Both the position numbers and the translations under genes were made by a program. The notes beneath the pieces were generated by a model, which saw nothing but the letters and a program-made list of their open reading frames with translations, was not told the origin of the DNA and did not search any database. From contig NZ_JALJYG010000005.1 in assembly GCF_024170505.1 (NCBI RefSeq), positions 1 to 64,000 of the forward strand: a stretch of DNA of 64,000 bases, in the 5' to 3' direction. Source of the DNA: Methanocalculus alkaliphilus (lineage in GTDB: Archaea > Halobacteriota > Methanomicrobia > Methanomicrobiales > Methanocorpusculaceae). Shown here piece by piece: positions 28,348 through 37,322 of the stretch; within the stretch, counting starts at the first letter, position 1; every line of letters begins with the position of its first letter.

Positions 28348-28710
28348 ATGGGTAGAATTTTAATCGTCGATGATACGATGTTTATGAGAACGCTTCTCAA
28401 AAACATCCTCTTCTCCGGGGGCCATGAGATCGTCGGAGAGGCTGCGGATGGTACCGAAGCCGTTGCAAAATACCAGGATCTGAAGCCTGATCTCGTCACG
28501 ATGGATGTCGTCATGCCGAAGATGAATGGTATTGAGGCACTCAAGGAGATCAAGAAGATGGATCCCGGTGCCAGGGTTGTGATGTGCACCGCCGTCGGCC
28601 AGGAGCAGATGGTGAAGCTCGCAATAAAGAGCGGGGCACGGGGCTATGTCGTCAAGCCGTTCCAGGCTCCGAAGGTACTTGATGAAGTAAAGAACGTGCT
28701 TGCGTCGTGA
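28348..28710 (+). CDS. cheY: Chemotaxis response regulator CheY
   Basis: Single receiver domain, 120 residues. The acidic pocket is D9/D10 (ILIVDDTMFMRT), the phospho-acceptor is D53 (LVTMDVVMP), with the switch Thr in VMCTAVG and the Lys in YVVKPFQAP. Phosphorylated by CheA, it would bind CheF to change archaellum rotation. Length and residues match archaeal CheY. Followed 3 nt later by cheB. Confidence 0.95.
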   Translation: MGRILIVDDTMFMRTLLKNILFSGGHEIVGEAADGTEAVAKYQDLKPDLVTMDVVMPKMNGIEALKEIKKMDPGARVVMCTAVGQEQMVKLAIKSGARGYVVKPFQAPKVLDEVKNVLAS

Positions 28711-28713
28711 TAT

Positions 28714-29760
28714 ATGGTATCTCTCCTGATCGTCGATGACTCCGTCTTTATGCGGACGATTCTGAAGGATATCATCGGCCGTGATCCCGAGATCGAGATC
28801 GTCGGTACAGCCGTCGATGGGATAGATGCACTTGCCAAAATCGAGCGGCTCAATCCCGATGTTATCACCCTCGATATCGAGATGCCCCGGATGGACGGGA
28901 TCGAGGTCCTCAAAAAACTGAGGCGGTTCCATCCTGACAGGCAGCCGAAGGTGATCATGCTCAGCTCCCTCACATCCGAAGGGGCCGATATGACCCTCAA
29001 GGCGATCCGTCTTGGAGCAGCAGACTTCCTCTTAAAGCCGACCGACATCCGGAAGGTCCGGGATATCGGCCAGGAGATCAGATCCAAGATCAAGCATCTC
29101 GCCTCGATGCCGCAGGAGATCCCAAAATCCCGGCCACAACCGGCCACCGGGGATACAAAGAGGTCAGATACCCTTGTTCTGATCGGATCATCCGCCGGGG
29201 GACCGCAGATGCTCGACACACTCCTCTCGATGTTCCCCGCAGATCTCGGTGCAGGGGTGATCATCACCCAGCATATGCCGGTCGGATTCACTGCCGCGCT
29301 TGCGGAGAGGTTCAACCGGATCTGCCCCCTCCCGGTGAAGGAGACGGAGAACGGGGATCTGATAGATACAAACCGGATCCTCCTCTCAAAAGCAGGATAC
29401 CACACCATCGTGACAAATGCCCCCTCATTCCCGGGAACGATCGCCGGCAAGGTCGTCCATGCAAGCGGCCCTGCGATCCATGGCGTCAAGCCGGCGGTGG
29501 ACAAGACATTCGTCTCTGCAGCACAGATCTACCAGAAACGGATCGTCGCCGTCATCCTCTCCGGTATGGGGAGTGACGGAGGAGCAGGCATGCTTGCGGT
29601 GAAGGGGGCAGGGGGGCGGACCTTCGTCGTCCGCGAGGATGAATGCCTCGTCTACGGGATGGCACGTTCAGCACTGGAGCATAAGGCGGTGGAGGAGACG
29701 ATCCCCCTGAGGAGGATGGCATCTGAGATCCACAGGGCAGTCAGGCAGATAGGAGGGTAG
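28714..29760 (+). CDS. cheB: Chemotaxis methylesterase CheB
   Basis: Two-domain response regulator, 348 residues, that demethylates or deamidates chemoreceptors. The receiver domain has D9/D10 and phospho-acceptor D54 (VITLDIEMP). The esterase domain holds the Ser-His-Asp triad: GSSAGGP near 157, QHMPVGF near 187 and GMGSDGG near 288. A linker of about 25 residues joins them. The presence of CheB implies a CheR methyltransferase elsewhere, since none is seen in this window. The gene is 5 nt before cheA. Confidence 0.95.
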   Translation: MVSLLIVDDSVFMRTILKDIIGRDPEIEIVGTAVDGIDALAKIERLNPDVITLDIEMPRMDGIEVLKKLRRFHPDRQPKVIMLSSLTSEGADMTLKAIRLGAADFLLKPTDIRKVRDIGQEIRSKIKHLASMPQEIPKSRPQPATGDTKRSDTLVLIGSSAGGPQMLDTLLSMFPADLGAGVIITQHMPVGFTAALAERFNRICPLPVKETENGDLIDTNRILLSKAGYHTIVTNAPSFPGTIAGKVVHASGPAIHGVKPAVDKTFVSAAQIYQKRIVAVILSGMGSDGGAGMLAVKGAGGRTFVVREDECLVYGMARSALEHKAVEETIPLRRMASEIHRAVRQIGG

Positions 29761-29765
29761 AGAAG

Positions 29766-31952
29766 ATGGTCGAGTCAGAGTTTGAACAGTACCGGGGCCT
29801 CTTTGTGGCAGAGTCACGGGAAAACCATGAGGTGATAGTACGGAACATTCTCATCCTTGAGGGGGGAGATGATCCCGGTGCGATCGATGAGATCTTCCGG
29901 GCGGCACATACCCTCAAAGGAGCCTCTGCCTCGATGGGCTTTGACACAATGGAGCACCTCTGCCACGCGATGGAGGATGTCTTCCAGGCGATCAGGAACA
30001 GGGAGGTCGAGGTCACCCAGGGGCTGATGGATCTCCTCCTCCGGACCGTCGATCTCATCGAGGAGATGATCGACGATATCGAGGAGGGGGGGGACAGTTC
30101 ATCTGCTGATGTCGATGAGCTGGTGGCAGCACTCAAAGCCTCCGGGATACCGGCCGGCCAGAAGAAGGACCCGGTTCTGGAGATACAGGATGCGGAGCCG
30201 CCTGTTGAGGCCGGGCTTCCCAGGTACCGGATCAGGATCGTCGTCGATGACGCCTCCCAGATGAAGGATGTCCGGGCGCTCATCGCCATCGGCAACCTTG
30301 AGCAGTTCGGCACCATCATCATGACCGAACCCCCGCTTGCCGTCCTTGAAGGGGATGGTGATTCATTTGATGGAACGATCACCATCGAGATCGCAAGCGA
30401 TGCAGGAGAAGAGGCGCTCACCTCTGCGGCTGAGGGATCCGAGATCGCCTCCGTCACCTTCATAGGCGAGGACCCGGATCTCCCCGTCTATCGGATCCTC
30501 ATCTCGGTTGATGAAGAGTCAGCGATGCGTGGACTCCGTGCCTGTATCGCGATCGAGCGGCTCGAGGAGATGGGGGCGATCATCGCTACTGATCCCGGGC
30601 GTGAGGCGATCGAGGACGGAAACTTCGACTCGGTCTTTCACCTGAAGATCAGGACCGGGAGCGACCCCGAGGCACTGAAGAGGGCGGCACTGGTCCCCGA
30701 GATCAGATCCGTCGAGGTGATCGCCGAAGAGGCAGCCGCTCCAAAAACGCCCATACAAAACGATATGGCCGCTCCCGGTCCGGAGGAGAAGGCGCCGAAG
30801 AAAGCGGAGACGAAGAACCGGGAGATCAAGAATCTCAGGGTCGATATCCAGCAGCTTGACCGGATGATGAACCTGATCGAGGATCTCGTCATCAACCGTG
30901 GCAGGCTCAAACAGATCGCAGAGAAGAACAGAATGAAAGAGATGGAGGAGGCGATCGGGATGATCGACCGATCCGTCTCTGATCTCCAGATCCTGATGAT
31001 GGATATCAGGATGATCCCCTTGAACCATATCTTCAACCGCCTCCCCCGTGTCGTGCGGGATACAGCCCATTACGATGGGAAGGAGGTTGAGTTTGTGATG
31101 GTCGGAGGGGAGACAGAACTTGACCGAAGCGTGATGGACGGGTTAAACGACCCCCTCCTCCACCTCATCAGAAACGCCGTCAATCATGGGATCGAGCCTC
31201 CGGAGAAGAGGATTGCCGCCGGTAAACCTGCCAAAGGGCTCGTCCATCTCTCAGCACGCCGCGACCGTGACAACGTCATCATCGAGCTCCGGGATGATGG
31301 GGGCGGGATCAATGTTGAGAAGGTGAAGGCAAAAGCGATAGAGAAGGGGATCCTCACCCGGGATCAGGCTGATCAGCTGACGAAAGAGGAGGCGATCAAC
31401 CTCCTCTTCCATGCAGGCTTCAGCACAGCAGATGCCATCACCGACATCAGCGGACGCGGTGTCGGCCTGGATGTTGTGCGGGGTGCTATCGAGTCACTGA
31501 AGGGAACGATACGGGTCACATCCCATGAGGGGAGAGGATCGACGTTTGAACTCCTCCTTCCCCCGACGATGGCGATCGTCGAGGTGATGATCGTCAGGCT
31601 CAACAACAGAAGAATCGCAATTCCGATCAGCGCCATCGTTGAGGTGGCGAGTATGAGAAGAGAGAATATCCACCGTATCGGACGACAGGAATCCATCCTC
31701 CTCAGGGATGAAGTCCTCCCCCTCCATATGCTTGAGGATATGTTCGGCCTCTCCGAAGAGACCGAGATCCTTGTCGTGGTGCAGTATGACAACAAAAAGA
31801 GCTGCATCGCCGTTGACCTTGTCGAAGGCCAGCAGGAGGTGGTGGTCAAGCCACTCAGTTCCATCATCGGGGTGACCCGTGGAATCTCCGGCATCACCAT
31901 CCTTGGAGATGGTCATGTCGTTCCGGTACTAGATGTAAATACAATGGTGTAA
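29766..31952 (+). CDS. cheA: Chemotaxis histidine kinase CheA
   Basis: A 728-residue kinase. The HPt domain carries the phosphorylated His48 (AAHTLKGASAS). Residues about 156-238 and 244-324 are two tandem copies of one domain, each with a pattern VD..S.M...RA.IAI..LE..G.II, corresponding to the P2-type CheY/CheB-binding region. Then follow the dimerisation helices (LDRMMNLIEDLVINRGRL), the ATP-binding domain (NAVNHGIE, RDDGGGI, GRGVGLDVV) and a C-terminal CheW-like regulatory domain. All catalytic motifs are intact. It is 5 nt before cheC. No separate cheW gene or receptor is in the window. Confidence 0.95.
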   Translation: MVESEFEQYRGLFVAESRENHEVIVRNILILEGGDDPGAIDEIFRAAHTLKGASASMGFDTMEHLCHAMEDVFQAIRNREVEVTQGLMDLLLRTVDLIEEMIDDIEEGGDSSSADVDELVAALKASGIPAGQKKDPVLEIQDAEPPVEAGLPRYRIRIVVDDASQMKDVRALIAIGNLEQFGTIIMTEPPLAVLEGDGDSFDGTITIEIASDAGEEALTSAAEGSEIASVTFIGEDPDLPVYRILISVDEESAMRGLRACIAIERLEEMGAIIATDPGREAIEDGNFDSVFHLKIRTGSDPEALKRAALVPEIRSVEVIAEEAAAPKTPIQNDMAAPGPEEKAPKKAETKNREIKNLRVDIQQLDRMMNLIEDLVINRGRLKQIAEKNRMKEMEEAIGMIDRSVSDLQILMMDIRMIPLNHIFNRLPRVVRDTAHYDGKEVEFVMVGGETELDRSVMDGLNDPLLHLIRNAVNHGIEPPEKRIAAGKPAKGLVHLSARRDRDNVIIELRDDGGGINVEKVKAKAIEKGILTRDQADQLTKEEAINLLFHAGFSTADAITDISGRGVGLDVVRGAIESLKGTIRVTSHEGRGSTFELLLPPTMAIVEVMIVRLNNRRIAIPISAIVEVASMRRENIHRIGRQESILLRDEVLPLHMLEDMFGLSEETEILVVVQYDNKKSCIAVDLVEGQQEVVVKPLSSIIGVTRGISGITILGDGHVVPVLDVNTMV

Positions 31953-31956
31953 TAGT

Positions 31957-32574
31957 ATGACAGTCCTGACACCCGCCCAGTTGGATGCGCTAAGCGAACT
32001 TGGAAACATTGGAGCCTCCCATGCAGCAACGTCCCTCTCACAGATGTTGATGGGGGAGATTGAGATGACCGTCCCGTCGGTTGAGATCGTCGATCTCGCC
32101 GATATCTACAAGCATGTCACCGATGAGGTCTCGGCACTCGCAATCTTTGAGATGCAGGGGGAGATAGAGAAGGCAGGATATGTCATATTCCTCATGCCGC
32201 TCCACTCCGCCATCCGGATGACGAACACAATGCTCGGGATGGCCGATGAGGATCGCGAGATCAACGAGATGGACGAGAGTGCACTCAACGAGATCGGCAA
32301 TATCATGGTCTCCGCCTTCCTTGACGCCACCGCCGAGCTCCTCGGGGTCGTGATGCTCCCCTCCCCGCCAGTTCTCGTCATCGATATGGGGCATGCCGCA
32401 ATCCAGCAGCTGCTTGTCGAGGTCGCCTGTGATGTCAACGAGGTCGTCTTCTTCCATACCAAACTGGTCTGCGACCAGTATGCGATCAACGGGGATCTCC
32501 TGATGCTCCCTGAGATACACACACTCTCGCAGATACTTGAAATGATGGACAAACTGCTCAATGCCCATAGCTAA
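31957..32574 (+). CDS. cheC: CheY-P phosphatase CheC
   Basis: CheC/CheX/FliY-family phosphatase, 205 residues. Both internal repeats keep the active helix: LSELGNIGASHAATSL near 14 and LNEIGNIMVSAFLDATAEL near 110, each with the E..N pair used to dephosphorylate CheY. Two functional sites are typical of archaeal CheC. CheC also binds CheD, encoded directly downstream, forming the feedback loop known from Bacillus and Thermotoga. Confidence 0.93.
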   Translation: MTVLTPAQLDALSELGNIGASHAATSLSQMLMGEIEMTVPSVEIVDLADIYKHVTDEVSALAIFEMQGEIEKAGYVIFLMPLHSAIRMTNTMLGMADEDREINEMDESALNEIGNIMVSAFLDATAELLGVVMLPSPPVLVIDMGHAAIQQLLVEVACDVNEVVFFHTKLVCDQYAINGDLLMLPEIHTLSQILEMMDKLLNAHS

Positions 32575-32593
32575 GCGATCGGAGAATCCCTGG

Positions 32594-33088
32594 ATGGACA
32601 GAAATCCCCCTCGAAGCGATCCACGGGCGATCGTCATTGGTATCGGAGATTACTATGTCGGAACAGAGCCGATGACCTCCATCGGTCTTGGGTCCTGCAT
32701 CGGCCTCATTCTCCATGACACCCGTCTTGGCATCGGCGGCATGGCACATATTATGCTTCCTGAGAGCGGAGGCAAGCGTGATCGGCCGGGGAAGTACGCC
32801 GATACAGCAGTTGAGATCCTTCTCAAGGATCTCTCAAAGAAGGGCTGTACACCAAAGACCCTTCAGGCGAAACTGGTCGGCGGAGCCCAGATGTTTGCCA
32901 ACTTCAGTGGAAACCTCTCGATAGGCCTCCGGAACGTCGAGGCGATCAGGGAGCTCCTGAAGAAGAACGGGATCTCAGTCAAGGGAGAGGATATCGGCGG
33001 GACAAAGGGCCGTACGGTCTATTACTGCCCCGCAGATGGCTTTGAGATCAGAATCCGGCGTGCCGACGGAAACTGCTCGGAATTATAA
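32594..33088 (+). CDS. cheD: Chemoreceptor glutamine deamidase CheD
   Basis: Deamidase acting on receptor glutamines, regulated by CheC. The catalytic Cys is in GLGSCIGLIL and the His in GGMAHIMLPES; GGAQMF and the downstream GGTKGR segment match the family. I prefer the ATG at 32594 (164 residues), which has GGAG 9 nt upstream; an ATG at 32561 would overlap cheC by 14 nt but lacks a binding site. Last gene of the operon; a convergent gene ends 6 nt away across an AT-rich stretch. Confidence 0.92.
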   Translation: MDRNPPRSDPRAIVIGIGDYYVGTEPMTSIGLGSCIGLILHDTRLGIGGMAHIMLPESGGKRDRPGKYADTAVEILLKDLSKKGCTPKTLQAKLVGGAQMFANFSGNLSIGLRNVEAIRELLKKNGISVKGEDIGGTKGRTVYYCPADGFEIRIRRADGNCSEL

Positions 33089-33094
33089 AAAAAA

Positions 33095-34876
33095 TTATTC
33101 ATCATCCGGGGTTGCGTAATAATACTCGCCCCGTGATTTCTGATCCCGGTCAAGGAAGGATCCCACCTTGTTGATCCTCGGCCGTCCGCTCTTATCTCTT
33201 CTGAATGTGATCCCCAGGTTGCCGAGGAACCGGTTCATCCCGTCCTGCATCCCAAAGGGACCAAATGCGGCACCCCGGTTCCCTGGTTCTCCTTCAAAGA
33301 CGAGAAGACGCTCAGAGAGCATATCGATGATATACATATCATGGTCGATGACCAGCACACCCACCTCTTTTCCTTCAGCAAAGTGCTTGATGACCCGAAC
33401 GGACTTCATCCTCTGCTCCACATCAAGGTGGGCACTCGGTTCATCAAGAATATAGAGATCCGCATCCTGGGAGAGGCAGAGGGCGATGGCCAGTCGCTGA
33501 AGCTCTCCTCCGGAGAGGGTATCGGCAGGGGACTGGAGGATCGGGCCGAGCATCAGCGGCTCGATGATCTCATGCTGGTAGTACGAGGTGTCAAACCGCC
33601 TGGTCGCAGCCCTGAGGAGCTCCTCGACGGTCGCATCGGATCCCGCCTTGATGTACTGGGGTTTATAGGCGACCTTCAGTGTCCGTTCCATCTTCCCGGA
33701 TCCGGCATCCGGCTCATAGACACCGGCAAGGAGGTTTGCAAAGGTACTCTTTCCGATACCATTTGCCCCGACGACCCCGAGGACCTCCCCCCGCCTGATA
33801 TCGCCGCCATCGATCGTGAGTGAAAAGCCGGGGAAGCTCTTCCTCATCGAGGGGATGGAGAGGAGCGTCTCACGGTCAACCGTCTTATTGTGGGATCGCG
33901 TCTCAAAGACGACCTGGTGATCCCGGAACCGGACATTCTCCTCATGGAGGAATCCTTCAAGGTACTGATTGATCCCGACACGGACCCCTTTTGGGCGGGT
34001 GATGATACCAAAGACCGCAGGTTTTCCGTATCCTATATGAACGGTATCGGCGAGGAGATCGAGGATCGCCAGATCATGCTCGACGATCATCACCGGCCGC
34101 GTTGCCGCAAGTGCACGGATCAGCCGGGCCGCCGCCATCCTCTGGTAGATATCAAGGAACGGCGTCACTTCGTCGAGGAAGTAGAAGTCGGCCTCGCGGG
34201 AGAGGCAGGCGGTAAAGGCGATTCGCTGCAGTTCTCCGCCGGAGAGGGTATCGACATTCTTATCAAGGACATTCTCAAGGGAGAGTTCCCGGATATACTG
34301 ATCAAGCCGGCCCGTCTCGTCGGTCCGTTTGAGGAGATCCCCGACCTTCCCCTTGAAGACCTTCGGGATACCGTCGATATACTGCGGCTTGACGGCGACC
34401 TTCACACCTTTTTCAGAGACCGCCTTGATGTAATCGAAGAGCTCGGTCCCGGCATACTGTTTCAGGATGAGATCCCATGACCCTGCATCCCCGGTCTCTC
34501 CGCCGAGATTTGGCTGGAGCTGGCCGGAGAGGATGGCAACAGAGGTACTCTTCCCGATCCCGTTTGCACCGAGGATCCCGGAGACCTTCCCTTCGACAGG
34601 GATTGGCAGGCCATAGAGAACGAACCCGTTCTTTCCGTACCGGTGGGTTGGAAACTCCTGCTCAACGGGGAGAGTGATGATATCAATTGCATCAAACGGG
34701 CATTTCTTGATGCAGATACCACACCCGACACAGAGCTCTTCTGAGATCTCGGCCTTATCATCCCCCCCGATGATGATCGTCTCATCACCGGTTCGGACGC
34801 GCGGACAATAGATGATGCATTCGGTCCCACATTTTTTCGAGTGGCACCGATCCCGGTGGACAACAGCAATTCGCAT
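33095..34876 (-). CDS. abcE1: Ribosome recycling ATPase ABCE1
   Basis: ABCE1/Rli1, 593 residues, which splits post-termination or stalled ribosomes with aRF1 or Pelota. The N-terminal iron-sulfur domain has two cysteine sets (RCHSKKCGTECIIYCP and CVGCGICIKKCP) for two 4Fe-4S clusters. Two nucleotide-binding domains follow, each with Walker A GANGIGKST, signature LSGGELQR and Walker B (FYFLDEVTPF; LYILDEPSAHLD). Length is standard. It is the second gene of a pair with an EMC6-like membrane protein, 6 nt apart, and close to Pelota and RqcH. Confidence 0.96.
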   Translation of the reverse strand: MRIAVVHRDRCHSKKCGTECIIYCPRVRTGDETIIIGGDDKAEISEELCVGCGICIKKCPFDAIDIITLPVEQEFPTHRYGKNGFVLYGLPIPVEGKVSGILGANGIGKSTSVAILSGQLQPNLGGETGDAGSWDLILKQYAGTELFDYIKAVSEKGVKVAVKPQYIDGIPKVFKGKVGDLLKRTDETGRLDQYIRELSLENVLDKNVDTLSGGELQRIAFTACLSREADFYFLDEVTPFLDIYQRMAAARLIRALAATRPVMIVEHDLAILDLLADTVHIGYGKPAVFGIITRPKGVRVGINQYLEGFLHEENVRFRDHQVVFETRSHNKTVDRETLLSIPSMRKSFPGFSLTIDGGDIRRGEVLGVVGANGIGKSTFANLLAGVYEPDAGSGKMERTLKVAYKPQYIKAGSDATVEELLRAATRRFDTSYYQHEIIEPLMLGPILQSPADTLSGGELQRLAIALCLSQDADLYILDEPSAHLDVEQRMKSVRVIKHFAEGKEVGVLVIDHDMYIIDMLSERLLVFEGEPGNRGAAFGPFGMQDGMNRFLGNLGITFRRDKSGRPRINKVGSFLDRDQKSRGEYYYATPDDE

Positions 34877-34882
34877 GGCAGA

Positions 34883-35365
34883 TCAGAGGATACTTGTGGT
34901 CAGGAGGATCGTCCAGGTAATAATCCAGAGGGCAAATGTCATGAATCCCTGGTAGAACCAGTCTTTCTTCCCAAGTTCTTCGAGATCAATGCCGATCAGC
35001 ATGAAGATATGCTTCTGGAAGACGATACCGGCCATCAGAAGGAGGATGGCAAGGAAGGTGTTTGGCTGGACACCCGCGGCGTCAGGCACCCCGCCAAGGA
35101 GGAAGGAGAGGACACCGGCAAAGAAACCCATGATACAGGCGATGAGGGTCCTCTTCACCCGCTTGATATGCTGCTCCTTCTTTTCGAGGCGCTTCGCATG
35201 TGGATCCTTCTTTACCGCCTTCGTCTCGGCAGGCTCAGTCGTCTCGGGCTGATCCTCCTCTGAACCCTCATTATCGGGACGGAGATCCTTTGGATCCTGT
35301 TTCTCCACGGGAGTATCCTTTGGATCCCGCTTCATCTGACGCCTCTCCTTTGAACTTTTACTCAT
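34883..35365 (-). CDS. EMC6-like membrane protein
   Basis: A 160-residue protein with a highly charged N-terminal tail (about 1-70, repeats of DPKD, rich in Lys/Glu/Pro), then three hydrophobic helices (about 73-92, 99-118, 138-157). The hydrophobic core has IACIMGFFAGVLSFLLGG, GIDLEELGKKDWFYQGFM and WIITWTILL, which I recognise as the archaeal relatives of EMC6, a subunit of the eukaryotic ER membrane complex for protein insertion. Function in archaea is not established. It shares a transcript with ABCE1 (6 nt gap), which may point to a link between translation and membrane insertion. The charged tail is longer than I would expect for the core family. Confidence 0.72.
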   Translation of the reverse strand: MSKSSKERRQMKRDPKDTPVEKQDPKDLRPDNEGSEEDQPETTEPAETKAVKKDPHAKRLEKKEQHIKRVKRTLIACIMGFFAGVLSFLLGGVPDAAGVQPNTFLAILLLMAGIVFQKHIFMLIGIDLEELGKKDWFYQGFMTFALWIITWTILLTTSIL

Positions 35366-35420
35366 AATGCACCAGTGGAGTATTTTTTAGTCTTCGCATC
35401 TTATGTATCTTGGTATTATC

Positions 35421-37322
35421 ATGGCGACAAAACAGGGGATGAGCGGACTTGATCTCACCGCATTGACCGCGGAGATGAAGAGCCATCTTCCTCTCTGGAT
35501 CGGAAAGATCTATCAATATGACACCATGAACTTCGGGTTCCGGCTCAATGGCGAGAATAAGGCACGCCATCTCTTCTTCGTGGAGATCGGGAGGCGTGCC
35601 CACATGGTCCCCCGCCTCCCCCCGGCTCCGAAGAACCCATCCGGATACTCGATGTACCTCCGCAAGTATATCGAGGGGGGGAAGGTCCTCTCGGTGACGC
35701 AGAAGAGCATCGAGCGGGTGATCATCCTTGAGATCGGGAAAGGAGAAGGCATCCTGAAGATGATCATCGAGCTCTTCGATGAAGGGAACATCATCCTCAC
35801 TGATGGAAATAATGTCATCCAGAATGCCCTGAAGAGGCGGCGGTTCCGCGAACGCGAGATCGTTTCCGGGGAGGTATATGAGATGGGGGGCCCGGATCTG
35901 GCCGCTCTTCCATTTGATACCTTCAGTGAGACTCTCAAAGAATCAGATCGTGATCTCGTCAGGACGATCGCCACAAACCTGATGTTCGGTGGTGTGATGG
36001 CAGAGGAGCTCTGTTCCCGCGCAGGTGTTGAGAAGGAGTTCCCGACGAAGTACCTTGACGACCGTATCCTGCAGAGCCTCTATACAGCCTACAGGGGCAT
36101 CCTGAATGATGCAGCGTCCATTGCCGGGCCGGTCATCGACGGACGGGGATGCTGGCCGTTCCCCCTCACCGGATCACCCCCGGTATCCGGGCATCCGACC
36201 TTCTCCGAGGCCCTCTCGGAGTTCTTCCCGCTCCCTAAGATCGAGGAGAAGGAGACGGCCAGAAAGGAGGTCCTCTCCCGTGAGGAGCGTATCAGGCGGC
36301 AGCAGGAGGCTGCGATCACAAAGTTCGAGGCGAAGATTGCAGAGTCTGAACGGGCGGCAGAACTCATCTATGAGCATTACTCTGATGTCTCGCACCTGAT
36401 CACCACCCTTGCAGCAGCTGCTGAGAAGATGTCATGGCAGCAGATTGCTGAAGTCCTGAAGAAGGCTGATCACCCGGCGGCGGCGATGATCGTCTCGGTC
36501 AATCCTGCTGATGCTTCCGTCGTCCTGGATCTCGGGATGAAGGTGACCGTCTCGATCAAAAAGAGTGTCGAAGGAAATGTCGGCGTCTACTATGATCAGA
36601 TGAAGAAGTTCCGTTCCAAGAAGGAGGGAGCCATCCGGGCGATGAGCCGCCCCCCGGCCCCAAAGAAGGAGGCAAAGCCGATCCAGAAGCGGCAGAAACC
36701 CAAGTGGTATCACCGCTTCCGCTGGTTTGAGACGAGCGACGGTGTCCTCGTCATCGGGGGAAGGGATGCTGATCAGAACGAGGAGCTCGTCAGAAAGTAC
36801 ATGGAAGGCGGCGACACCTTCGTCCATGCGGATATTCATGGAGGAAGTGTCGTCATTGTGAAAGGCAAAACTGAACGGATGGATGAAGTGACCGCCTTTG
36901 CCGCGTCATTCTCAAACTTCTGGAAGAGCGGGTATGGGTCAGGCGATGTCTATGCCGTCCGCCCCGATCAGGTCAGCAAGACACCGGAGTCCGGCGAGTA
37001 CATCGCAAAGGGAGCATTTGTGATCAGGGGAGAGCGGAAGTACTACCGCTCTGTCCCCCTTGGTATCGCAATCGGGGTCGTGACCGAACCGACCCTTGCC
37101 GTCATCGGGGGTCCTGAGAATGCCATCAGAGAAAGGGCAAAAGAGATGGTGAGGCTTACTCCGGGAACATTTGAGCCAAACGACATCGCAAAGAAGGCTG
37201 TGCGGATCCTTCGGGATCAGATCTCCGCAACCGATGCAAAGCTGCTCAGGAGTGTGCTCTCAACCGAGGCGGTCGCCGCCTTCGTTCCGGCCGGCGGATC
37301 GGATATTCTGGAAGAGGCATGA
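35421..37322 (+). CDS. rqcH: Ribosome-associated quality control factor RqcH (NEMF/Rqc2 family)
   Basis: NFACT-domain protein, 633 residues, that binds split large subunits with stuck peptidyl-tRNA and in other organisms adds C-terminal tails. The N-terminal NFACT-N domain (about 1-200) is followed by helix-hairpin and coiled-coil segments (about 275-345), and the C-terminal NFACT-R domain has WYHRFRWFETSDGVLVIGGRDADQNE and DTFVHADIHGGS. I use ATG 35421, since a TATA-like TATTTTTTAG about 35 nt upstream suggests a near-leaderless start; 35403 is the alternative. It overlaps pelota by 4 nt (ATGA), a meaningful pairing of rescue and tagging factors. Confidence 0.9.
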   Translation: MATKQGMSGLDLTALTAEMKSHLPLWIGKIYQYDTMNFGFRLNGENKARHLFFVEIGRRAHMVPRLPPAPKNPSGYSMYLRKYIEGGKVLSVTQKSIERVIILEIGKGEGILKMIIELFDEGNIILTDGNNVIQNALKRRRFREREIVSGEVYEMGGPDLAALPFDTFSETLKESDRDLVRTIATNLMFGGVMAEELCSRAGVEKEFPTKYLDDRILQSLYTAYRGILNDAASIAGPVIDGRGCWPFPLTGSPPVSGHPTFSEALSEFFPLPKIEEKETARKEVLSREERIRRQQEAAITKFEAKIAESERAAELIYEHYSDVSHLITTLAAAAEKMSWQQIAEVLKKADHPAAAMIVSVNPADASVVLDLGMKVTVSIKKSVEGNVGVYYDQMKKFRSKKEGAIRAMSRPPAPKKEAKPIQKRQKPKWYHRFRWFETSDGVLVIGGRDADQNEELVRKYMEGGDTFVHADIHGGSVVIVKGKTERMDEVTAFAASFSNFWKSGYGSGDVYAVRPDQVSKTPESGEYIAKGAFVIRGERKYYRSVPLGIAIGVVTEPTLAVIGGPENAIRERAKEMVRLTPGTFEPNDIAKKAVRILRDQISATDAKLLRSVLSTEAVAAFVPAGGSDILEEA

